Assembly: GCF_000003605.2 (NCBI RefSeq)
Contig: NW_003122910.1
Coordinates: 193,717 to 236,393 of the forward strand
DNA from: Saccoglossus kowalevskii
Lineage: Eukaryota; Hemichordata; Enteropneusta; Harrimaniidae
DNA: 42,677 nucleotides
Direction: 5' to 3'
Each line of letters starts with the position of its first letter. Positions within the stretch are counted from its first letter, which is position 1. Shown piece by piece: positions 13,361-25,600 of the stretch. The notes under the pieces were generated by a model that saw only the letters and a program-made list of their open reading frames with translations, ran no database searches and was not told where the DNA came from. A program made the translations under genes and the position numbers.

Positions 13361-13800
13361 AAATGCGTGATCGGTTATGACAACAACATTGGTCCAACGC
13401 TCAAATTTCTTCGCCAACCTTTCAGTCACTTTGCAAAACTTGTCACGCTGTATTCAACAGATTGCGGCCAACAATTATGACAGTCCGATAGTATTATTGG
13501 CTCTTGCGAGTCTTTTCGTACTTTTTTCATTGTTTCAACTACGTATATGACAACAACAACGGTAATGTTTTTATGGCGACTTGACTGATTTCCCCATCAC
13601 TTTGCACGCTATTCTCTGCAAATTGTTGCCAACTGGAATGATTGTCCGCTGACATAAGAAACATCGAGCGTTTAAATGCGTGATTGGTTATGACAACACT
13701 ATTGGTCTAATTTCCGAGCAACTTTGACATCTTCCCGTTACTTCGCACAACTGTGCACGTTGTTCCGAACAACTATTGCTAACTTCTGTCGACTACAACA
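13360..13800. repeat. degenerate ~160-bp repeat, three copies
   Basis: Starting near 13363, 13543 and 13674, three segments share GCGTGATTGGTTATGACAAC (partial in the second copy), a CATTGGTC-like box and a CACTTTGCA..T box followed by a GCCAAC or GCTAAC box. Similarity is patchy and the copies are old. Small reading frames in this stretch look spurious. Confidence 0.55.
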
Positions 13801-14479
13801 GCCAATTCTTTACAGACATTGTGTAAGAAACTTCAAACATTCCGTGAACAATTTAGACTATTTATCATCACTGTCAACAAAACCTTATCGAAATCGCAGT
13901 TACGAAAATTACTTTTTAAATTGACATATGCCATTTTCATGTTTTCGCGAAATCAAATAAAAATTAGTTTCGCTAACTGTTTTGTCCAATTGGTCTGCCA
14001 TGCAGATACTAGACTCGCTTGATGTAGCTTAACATTTAAAAAGGGTCGATCTCATGTAAATTCCGCTATAACATGCGCACTCATCATATTATCTATTATT
14101 TTACATCTGTACTCAGACAGTAAACCGTTGCATCGACCTCCACTGCGCGTCGGTCCATACTCCCGCTGTACTATCTTCGTGTATACTTTGAGGTATCCTC
14201 GTAATAACCTCATATTATTATTTCCTATATACGCGGAGCATTCATCATATCATGTTGTGCATCTTTCATATTGTATGATGCAATCGTCTTGATATGTTAT
14301 GCATTTATCGTGTAATTTATCATATCATATTATGCTTTTACCATGTTATGGGGTGTGTTCTTGGCATATAAAATTTAGAGTGTCCACATCCCCACTAAGG
14401 GTCGGTCTTTATTATTGTGAATGTCTCCTGTTGTCCCAACGTCATCCCACTCGACCCGAGGAAAACATTAATACATACT

Positions 14480-14660
14480 TTGTGTAGTACATTTATCATT
14501 TCATGTAGTACATTTTATATCATATTATGTGGTGCATTCAGTATGTTATGTAGTGCATTTACCATATCATGTGGCACAATTGACAAGTTATGTAGTGTAT
14601 TCATCAAGTTATGTAGTGTATTCATCAAGTTATGTAGTGTATTTATCAAGTTATGGTATG
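14480..14660. repeat. 21-bp tandem repeat
   Basis: Units of about 21 bp related to AAGTTATGTAGTGTATTCAT. Three nearly perfect copies lie at 14593-14655, and more diverged copies (CATGTAGTACATTT, TATGTGGTGCATTC) lie before them. Confidence 0.8.
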
Positions 14661-16563
14661 AGTCGTAAAATGAAACACGCGGCGAGTATTTTTTCGGCGC
14701 CGTAAAATTGAACATGACAACTCTATTGACTACCAACATAAATAGCAACATTTTTCAAGTCAACAGTATTCTGATGACTAATGTTGTGTTCATATTCAGT
14801 GTTAACCATGAAGTGATGAGCATACTTTACTCCATTCCTCATATTATTGCAAAAAAAAACAACTCAAGAAAAACTTGTAAATGGAAAATTTGTTTTAAAA
14901 TTAATTTTAATTTCATTATTTGTAGTAAAATGTAAATAACATCCCCAATCGTACTGAATATCTGCACCCCTTGTATCAAACCAACGTCAGTCATTACTAT
15001 CAATATGTATTGGTATTTATCGATACACACCGGATTAGTCTGTTAAATGGGCATAGTACTTGAATATAAATTTCGACAAACCCTGAAAATTCATATCAAT
15101 TGCTACATTGTAAGTACTGTATTCAAAATACATAAAATGATTACCTACATGAAAGTTATATAAACACATACAACATTTGCAACATTTAAAAGAACATACT
15201 TATCATAATAAATCACCATAGCAACATAACATACTCTCTAAATTCACGTACGGATTTCGTATCACGCAATTCATAAACAATAGGTGTTCCCAGTAGTAGT
15301 ATCTCGTAATAGCAAAATTTACTACAAACATATAATAATGGTACGTAATCGAAAAAAATGAAATATTAACTAATTGCTTATATAGAGAAGGCACATGTTA
15401 ATAAAAAAAATGATATATGTACAGTGACGATCTCGTGTAAACAAACTTATTTCTGGTTACTTTTTGCATATATATAGTGATTCACGCGATTTACGCCCTC
15501 ACACTTTAAGATTGTCACTTCCTACTGGGCTTCCATTTGGAAAAGCATGATTATCATAAGCGTGTACGATGTCACGTGGCGTCGAGTGCTGAAACAGAAT
15601 GTTTTAAATATAGTTAATGTGCGTTCATGTAACATTACTGTTGGTATTCCCGCCCTACTTTATTTTGTCCTGTTAGCCCATTAAAGCTGCGGAATACAGG
15701 AATACGCTATTATTGACAATATATCGAAATAACATATCCTACTCTTTTACCACTACAAGCATACCTATGTTGCTTTAAATATAAAAATGTGTGTACAATT
15801 TAAAATATGCAGACGAAATCAGCGCATGATCTTACGTCGAAATAACGTAATATTTGATGTTTAACGCGATGACATGGGCATCATAGAACACATTTTAAAT
15901 TATCTTTCCAACTTATACCTTACCTTGTAGTTGGACCTTCTTTTGCTATCATTACACGAACTTGCAATCTGGTTATTAAAATAGAATCTTAGAGTGAGCA
16001 CGACGACTACAAGTTGTGGGGTTATATTTAAATATAATAACTGCAACCTACTAACATCCATGGAATTATATTTTAATCAGTTGTGTGTAAGTTTATATAT
16101 ATCTACATCGACACTTTTTTTCGCCAATAACAGAAAGACGCGATGGTAATGGAACGGGCGTACTAGACAGAATATAGAGAAGTAAATAAATATTAAATGT
16201 GTTTTTTTTATATTTACAATGTCCTATGGGAATGTTATTTTCGTGTTACAACTCTTTTACCTATGCCCATTGTTCTAAGTATCGTGTTTATATCCGGTAT
16301 AAGACATTTTTCGTCCAGCATCCTTTGTCAGCATTTACTCAGAGAATTTTCTTTCCTTGTCCTTTCGTTACGAGAAAAACACTTTTTTGACAGAACTTAC
16401 TGGTGAAAGAAACCACCTAACACAACTATGCATCTACGACACACAACCTGTGATGGTTCAGTCGGAAGACCACATCTAAAACTCGCCATGTTCACAGTAT
16501 TACTTATTCAAAAGACGGAAACTCAAATAACCTACCCTTAACGTTCCCGTTAACTTCCTTTAA
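14661..16563. other. intergenic or 3' flank of the mosaic gene; no gene recognised
   Basis: AT-rich sequence without coding character on either strand. It should contain the 3' UTR of the minus-strand mosaic gene. One minus-strand AATAAA reads at 15664-15659, but I cannot show that it is used. Confidence 0.45.
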
Positions 16564-16659
16564 CTAACAGTAAATACAATGGCCCTCCTTGAGGTAATGC
16601 ATGTTATTTTGCTGTGGTGTTATGACTACTGATACATCGTATCTTCGGCCAGGTCGTAG
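16564..16659 (-). CDS. mosaic gene, terminal exon: short cytoplasmic tail
   Basis: After acceptor ATCGTTGCAG the frame reads [12 protein letters not shown] and continues to a TAG stop at 16566-16564 (31 residues). Basic residues directly after the membrane helix fit a stop-transfer signal. The acceptor has a weak pyrimidine tract. If the upstream intron were retained, the protein would instead end after nine more residues at TAA 16719-16717. Confidence 0.5.
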   Translation of the reverse strand, partial: LRPGRRYDVSVVITPQQNNMHYLKEGHCIYC

Positions 16660-19600
16660 CTGCAACGATGTTTGATATGCAAGTGTATGGATGGCTGTGT
16701 GTATAAAACACACATCTTAAACTTTGAAATTATTGAAACTCACCAAATACGTAACCACCATGATAATGACAAGAACGGCAACCACTGCAATGACGATTCC
16801 CACTATAATCAGAGCATCGTTGACTGTATCACGTTTTACAGGCTGTGGTTCCTGGTAAACCTTCTCAAATACGGCAGTGCTCCCATCTACTTCATAAATG
16901 ACTCCATTATAAACAAATGTGTAGGAAGATATCTAAAACAAACAAATCATATATTAACTATTTGAACGCAAATTCACGAAATAAACATACATAATGTTCA
17001 ATGATATTTGCATAAAATGAAATTCTCAAATCATATGGTGCAAAATTATTATAAAGAACAGTTATTGCAAATGTGAATGTACAGTGTCTACACAAGTTTA
17101 ACACACACCTTTTCTTCCATTTTATAAACAACGGCTTCAGTATCTTTATTGATTTCAGGATCAGCCACGATATTAAACTCGACTTTTATGCTCCCCTCAG
17201 AAATCTGAAAAATACAGAGTAATTGTTAACAACAGTGTTACATACAAATGAGTCTTGTTTATTAAACAGTCTGCAGATATTCGAATGTAAACGATCCCTA
17301 CCTTCATATTATCAATCATAGTGTCGGGAATTTGAAAATTCAGTGATATGCTCTTTGAAATTGACCTGTAATGCAAATAACAAACCATTATAAATGCATA
17401 TGTATCTTTTATTCACTATGTGTATACTTTTTTTATTTTATTACATAGTAATGTCATTTATTGTCTAGGTTCGTTTTGAAATTATGACTTGCATTGCAAT
17501 TGGAAAGTTTTTACAGGTGGATTGGCATTACTCACTCTTCAAAATCATCCACATCGTCCGCAATAACACCATAGTCTCCTTTCAGGTGGAAAGTGACGGA
17601 AACCGCTCTGTAATATAATGTACAATTATAAACAGAAACAAAATTACAAATCAGAATTATATGATTGTAGTTGCGTAGACTGGATATGTGTTCTAAATGA
17701 ACAATAATTGTAATTGTAAAAAAGGAGGAATACCACTATACTTACACCAATTCTTCGTCGTTTGCTGTGATATATGTGAAGGAAAATAAGAAATGAAATA
17801 TTATGTATACATGTATTTTCATAACAATCTTCTAACGTATTCAACAATGAACATCTTGTGAAGGTATTATCATCGAACATTTCCATTCAATAAATCATCA
17901 CGTTTCCCAGTTAATCGTAATTATCTTGTGAACAGACATTATATATAATTAATAATCATTACTCACGACATTCTCTATTGGAGCAAACCCATTCTTTTTG
18001 ATTGCAATAACTGAAATAAATATCAGTGAAACTGTATTCAATATGTGGATATGCGTCTCTAAACCAATATTTACCAGTATGTGCGTTTTATCGATATAGG
18101 ACTCATAGCAACGTGTACAACACGTGTAAAATACATTGTTTCTTTGTTTGTTTTAACACACTCGCTGTGCGACGACCACCGCCCTTTAACGCCTACAATA
18201 CAGTGGTATAAACGAATGAGTTGAAAGATGTGAAACGTAAATAATTTATCACATGAAATCTTACCATGTGTTGCATTCATTTGGTCTATATTCACCTTGT
18301 TTGTATGCCATATCTGAATAATAACATGATGTTGCGTCTCCTGAAATACAAAATCCATATATATAATTGTCTGGCCTTATACAGTCTCATTGACAGACGT
18401 TAACATTTACGTCAACTTAATATATAATTTATAAAGTTGAATCGCTGAAATTAACCAATTCATTAGTAGAAGATTTACTGAAAAATAATCGTCATATAAA
18501 TTAAAGGGCGCTGGTCGTCGAGCCGCGCATGCGCGAGTTATAAGAGTCTTACATAAACAAAGACAGCCTAAGACGTTACCAAGCTTTAATTAGGTATTTG
18601 TCAGGTGATTCGAAGGTATTGAAGGAGTCACTGACCGTATTTACTGCAAATCGCGCCAAGGTCAAACATCATACTTTCCATTAGAAGAGCGCACTGGATT
18701 GTTGGAAAATAAATGTTTATCAACAGAAATTTCGCACATGTGTAGCGCAACGACCACCGCCCTTTAAATATATGTGTTTCTTACCACAATAAATGTTCGT
18801 ACAGGACCATACACCATTGCTACAAGTACTGAAACAACAAATAACAATGATTGGATCAGTATAGAAACAATATCAATGATAGTATCGACATTCAGTGAGC
18901 ATAACCGTCAGTAAAGACACTGTGAGTTGATAAATAAATAAATAGTAGCATACAACATTATGGGAGAATTACCATGAATTACAGTCGCCGTCTTCCTCGG
19001 AACCTTCCAGTAATTCACCATGGGGATAGTCATGTCCATCCCTAAACGTACACGGTCGTTTCTCTGCAATAGAACACACGTGGGTACCAAATTGACATAC
19101 TTATCTAGTGTGAATATATTATTGAATCGAAGCACAAACATTGCTGATGTGTTGCTCCTCTTATTTTTTTCACATTGAGTGAGTTCGTAGAAATGATAAT
19201 GAAATTATTTTGATATTGGTTATGAGCTTACAATAAAGTAAAATATCATCAAAATAATCAGAATATCGTTAACATATCTGGCAGACCTGCTGAAACTGAA
19301 ATAGTAGTGTTGAGAGTAGTGAACATTATGTTACATTATATTACTTTTATGATAGAAGTGAACATTATGTTACATTATATTACTAATATGATAGAAGTGA
19401 ACATTATGTTGCGTTGTATTATATATTATGATAGAAGTGAACATTATGTTGCGTTGTATTATATATTATGATAGAAGTGAACATTATGTTACGTTATATT
19501 ATATATTATGATAGAAGTCAACATTATGTTACGTTATATTATATATTATGATAGAAGTCAACATTATGTTACGTTATATTATATATTATGATAGAAGTCA

Positions 19601-22600
19601 ACATTATGTTACGTTATATTATATATTATGATGGAAGTGAACATTATGTTACGTTATATTATATATTATGATAGAAGTGAACATTATGTTACGTTGTATT
19701 ATCTATTATGATAGAAGTGAACATTATGTTACGTTATATTATATATTATTATAGAAAGAAGTGAACATTATGTTACGTTATATTATATATTATGATAGAA
19801 GTGAACATTATGTTACGTTATATTATATATTATGATAGAAGTGAACATTATGTTACGTTATATTATATGTTATGATAGAAGTGAACATTATGTTACGTTA
19901 TATTATATATTATGATGGAAGTGAACATTATGTTACGTTATATTATATATTATGATAGAAGTGAACATTATGTTACGTTGTATTATATATTATGATAGAA
20001 GTGAACATTATGTTACGTTATATTGTCTGTTATTATAGAAGTGAACATTATGTTACGTTATATTATATGTTATGATAGAAGTGAGCATTATGTTACGTTA
20101 CGTTATATTATATATTATGATAGAAGTGAACATTATGTTACGTTATATTGTCTGTTATGATAGAAGTGAACATTATGTTACGTTATATTATATATTATGA
20201 TAGAAGTGAGCATTATGTTACGTTATATTATATGTTATGATAGAAGTGAGCATTATGTTACGTTATATTGTCTGTTATGATAGAAGTGAACATTATGTTA
20301 CGTTATATTATCTATTATGATAGAAGTGAACATTATGTTACGTTATATTATATAGTATGATAGAAGTGAACATTATGTTACGTTATATTATATATTATGA
20401 TAGAAGTGAACATTATGTTACGTTATATTATATATTATGATAGAAGTGAACATTATGTTACGTTATATTATCTATTATGATAGAAGTGAACATTATGTTA
20501 CGTTATATTATATATTATGATAGAAGTGAACATTATGTTACGTTATATTATATATTATGATAGAAGTGAGCATTATGTTACGTTATATTATATATTATGA
20601 TAGAAGTGAACATTATGTTATGTTATATTATATATTATGATAGAAGTGAACATTATGTTACGTTATATTATATATTGTGATAGAAGTGAACATTATGTTA
20701 CGTTATATTATATATTATGATAGAAGTGAGCATTATGTTACGTTATATTATTTATTATGGTAGAAGTGAACAGTTATTAACTTTTTTTTATATAGTAGGC
20801 TGTAGAGAAAAGATACGAATACGAAATGCCCAGGAAAATTTTTAAAAACTATTATAACCTACCATCACAGTCGATGTTCATTCCATTGGCATCATAGAAC
20901 TCTGCAAAACATCCACCACAGTAGTTATCGCGGCATATAGCATTGGGATCAAAAGCACACTGTGTAACATCACATGGTTTCGCCGTACACTGAACAAATT
21001 GCTGGTTGTCTGGGCAACCAGGACAGCACATAGAGGGGCCATCAGCAAACGTTTGGCAGTAATGTTCAATTGGACACTGATTGGTATCCGGACTGCACGC
21101 CATATTAGTTCCATCTTCGTTCATCGATGCTTCTCCTCTGGGACACACATTTTTTTCATCTAAATTGCAAACATATTCCATACGTTGAGATTAGAAAGGA
21201 TATTTCACTATTTGAATTTGTATGTACAAATGACAGTTGGACTGTAGACATTAAATATCTATCATGTGATAGTTTTGATCACAATAGTAAATCTATATTG
21301 GGTGTATAACACTTTTAGAAACTAGATACTTTCTGCTCTTCTTCATTACATAAGCGCCCCCTCATCCTACACAATGACATAAACTTACCATCACAATTGA
21401 CTTTCATTCCATATTCATCATAGAATTCTGCAAAACATCCACCACAGTAGTTGGCGTGGCATTCAGCATTGGGATTAGAAGCACACTGTGATACCCGACA
21501 TGGGTTTGTTGCACACTGTACTGTCTGCTGGCCGTCGGGACAACCTGGGCAACACACATCAAGGCCACCAGTAGACATCTTGCAGTGATGTCCGGGCGGA
21601 CACTGATCATGGTTTGGCATATTACCACAAAAAAGTACAGTTCCATCTTCGTCTTTTGCTGGTTTGCCGTCTGCACATGGATTGTCTAATCACAAAATAA
21701 ATTAGGTTTATAATTTATTATGTTCATGTTGAAGTGTTTCTAACCTAAGTCATCATGATGATTGTATGTATACTGATTCGACACTGAGAGCCTGTATGAA
21801 CTACACAATATGCCCGATTCGCATTGTATGTTATGCTAATAAAAGTACTATACTCACACTCCTCGCATAATCTTCCAAAGAATCCATCTGCGCAAACACA
21901 AACTCCGTGTGAGCAAAGACCACCATTATAACATACAATAGTGTCACTGCAGACAATGTCTGTGAATGAGAAGACAGTTATATTTAAATAATTACTTTGA
22001 ATTCCCATTGAATATAATTGAACAACAATTAGAATAACACTTTAAGATTATGTTATGGATCTGCATACAACGGAACACGTGTTGGTAGATAAGATATGTA
22101 CTAGTTGCCAGGCTGACTTCTGAAATGCTTAATATATTTAATCTTGTTTTGGACATTATTTGAACTCTGACAAATAGTTATTTCTAGTGTGTGTAATAGA
22201 ATTCAGAACACTTTATCACACACTCTTGGCTTTATGTCTTGGAGTCCATACATGTTTCAGTCTCTGACCATCTGACCATGCATTGTACTTTTCTCTATTG
22301 CGTTTATGATAAGCTAATTTGTTCGTCCACTGCGCTGTCAGTGCGTTTGACTTGATTTCACGGTTTATGAATTTAAAGTTCAATTAGGTAGGTAGAGTGT
22401 TATTTTATGTTAAGTTTTCTTTTTCCATGCATGTTATTTTTCACATCAGTATCTATGCATTCTGATAGTATTTTGTTGAATTAGTATGTGCATCATTGAC
22501 TTAAAGTTGGTGGATGTCGCAACTGCTGCTAAAAATGGAGATTAGGCGATACACAGCGGAACTTTTCCTTTCTATGTTTCCCTATGATTTATAAATTTAT

Positions 22601-25600
22601 TGAATAATATCTTAAATAGTTATTAATTAGAGAATTAGTATGCTACCTTATTTCCAATTGTTAACACAATTGCCAATAATGATATCAATCAAACATTGGT
22701 CGCATAATAAATTATAGTAAGATACAATTTAAACAACGGAAATACTCGTGTGATGCCATGTTACTCAAGCACACTACATTCAAAATGTCAAAGTCAAGTT
22801 AGTTGAATAGATCAAATCAATACATATATTCAAGGTTTAGTAAAATACCAATTTCGCTGACAAATCGCATACCTGGTACAGTACAACGTTTGTAGCAACG
22901 GTTCGAACAACATTTCTGAGTGCCGTAACAATCTCTGTCACCAACACATTGGTCGTCCTGTCCATTGCACGGTATATCATTAAGAACTATTGGACACAAT
23001 CCAGGCTTTGGATCGACTACCTCTATCAAGTAAAATTATATATGCGGTAATGAAGTACCTATACAATGAAGTTTGTATTTCAAGTACGTCATATGTGAAT
23101 ATCAAATGCAAACAAAAATATAATCCACTAGATAACTCACTACTGAAACCTACCATTACAATTGACTTTCATTCCATATTCATCATAGAACTCTGCAAAA
23201 CATCCACCACAGTAGTTGGCGTGACATTCAGCATTGGGGTGAGAAGCACACTGTGATACCTGACATGGGTTTGTTGTACACTGTGTAGGTAGTTGACCGT
23301 CGGGACAGCCCGGACAGCACACAGCATGGTTATCGGTAGACATTATGCAGTGATGTCCAACAGGGCAATGATGTTGGTTTGGCCCACATAATAGTTCAAC
23401 ACCATGCTCGTTCTTTAATGGTTCACCGCTAGGACAAGGGTTTACTTTGAAATAAGCAGAATGGATTATTTGTTGAAAATGATTCCATAGTTCACATACA
23501 CGTTTCTCATACAAGAATACACACTAACACATGACATGTGTGAACACAACCATTAAGACTCGTATGAGTGCACTGTAAAACATGGATAGTTACCGGGAGC
23601 TAGAATTGGATTTTGACATGTGTGACCACAACCATTAGAACAACACTTTTGTGCATCAGGACAGTTTTCGTCCAAAGTGCAAAGTTCAACACAAGTTCCA
23701 AATAATCCGTCAGTAGGGGGGCACTGTCCAGGTTTTGGTGGGTCTGAATGAGAAAACATACATAACAAACACAGATGTCACTATAGTGCAACTATGAAAT
23801 GGTATTACACGGTGCGTTTTAATATACACATTAACTAACACATTTGTATCTGAGAACACACGTATGAGTGCACTGTTCTAAAACAAGGATAGTTACCTGG
23901 AACTAGGATTGGATTTTGACATGTATGACCGCAACCATTAGAACAACACTTTTGTGCATCAGGACAGTTTTCGTCCAAAGTGCAAAGTTCAACACAAGTT
24001 CCAAATAATCCGTCAGTAGGGGGGCACTGTCCAGGTTTTGGTGGGTCTGAATGAGAAAACATACATAACAAACACAGGAGTACTATAGTGCAACTATGAA
24101 ATGGTATTACACGGTGCGTTTTAATATAATATACACATTAACTAACATTTGTGCGAACACACGTATGAGTGCACTGTTCTAAAACAAGGATAATTACCTG
24201 GAACTAGGATTGGATTTTGACATGTGTGACCACAACCATTAGAACAACACTTCTGTGCATCGGGACAGTTTTTGTTCAGTTGAGTACCCCCCGAGTATAT
24301 GAGTTTAACACACAAATTTGAATGTATATCAATGCGCGGGGAACGATTGTAATCCCTTTATTGCAACCGATGCATTAGCATGTATAACCAAGAGCGAGTA
24401 GTCAGCTTTTTCTGATATTGCCAATACTGGTGTAATTAATTAAATAATTTTATTATTGTAATTACTATTTGTTTTAAAAGAAGACAGACCACCTTTATTT
24501 GTTTTTTAAAATGCGGGAAATTAGCTTGTAGGCTCCATTTTGTAGCCCTACATTTCAAGTTTTTTTAAAACTGTTGCCTAGATGAAGGTAAACTGTAGCA
24601 TGTAACAAATCAAATGTAGCCATTGTAAATTACCTTCACAATTAACATTATCAAACACAATTTTATACCAGGCACAGTAATCAGCGTAACAACGTGCACA
24701 CGTGTGTTGTCGAGCACGTGCAGAGGAAGACAAGCACCTTCAAGGCATTACCAATGTATTGCCAAATTTAATGTACCACATATAATTTGTCTACATTCAG
24801 TAACGAACATTCGTAATAGTTACGTAAGTAGTAGATGAAAATACTGATATAATGCAGAACATACCAGTACAATCCACTTTGTTTCCATACTCATCAATAT
24901 ATTCCGCGATACATCCCGAGACATGGCAGTAATTAGGAACACATGTAGCAGTTGGATAAGTTGGACAGGAAGCTAAGAGGCATGGATTCAGTTTGCATTC
25001 AAAAGCCAGTGGTCCATATGGACACATCATATCTGCAAAATAGAGGCGATTGCCAATTAAGTAATATATTTAAATTATGTTATAATAATACTAAGTATAT
25101 AAACGATGTTTTTTATATGTGGGCCTGTCAATCCATGCCATTGATCGCCACACTAACAGGGATTATTGTCTACAATAATTCATCTTTAAACATAACCAGA
25201 CGAGACACTGATGCCTGGCAATTTGTTGAATCTTTGGGTACATCATTGTCGTTATGTATGTGTGTCGTTATTAACACTTGGGCATGATCAGATATTATAT
25301 AATGTTTAATGTGACCCAGACAATCTATAATTTCGTTCAGTTGTATTATTTGTCCATAAACCCAGTATAAACAATAATGATTCAATTACTTACCAAGACA
25401 GTCCACAATGTTGTCCTGTTCGTCAAAGAATTCTGGGAAGCATTCGTTGTATATTCCATGTTGACATATGTTAACTTCACATCGTGCATTAGGGTGCGCT
25501 GGGCACAGTGTTGTGTCACAATGATTACTCACACATGGAAGAGGTTCTACGCCATCATCACAACCTATGTGTAAGAATTAAGTTAGAAAGGAGAAATAAC

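Noticed and set aside
13130-13480. 116-codon + strand frame
   Set aside because: Lies over old degenerate repeats, with an unrelated 77-codon frame on the other strand; no domain.
14022-14036. GATGTAGCTTAA, similar to the start of a mitochondrial tRNA-Phe
   Set aside because: Only a dozen bases match and no tRNA fold follows.
18908-19141. Longest open frame over the VWC-like 5 exon
   Set aside because: That frame has almost no cysteines and no module. The frame shifted to give KRPCTFRDG...DCNS fits phase and cysteine pattern.
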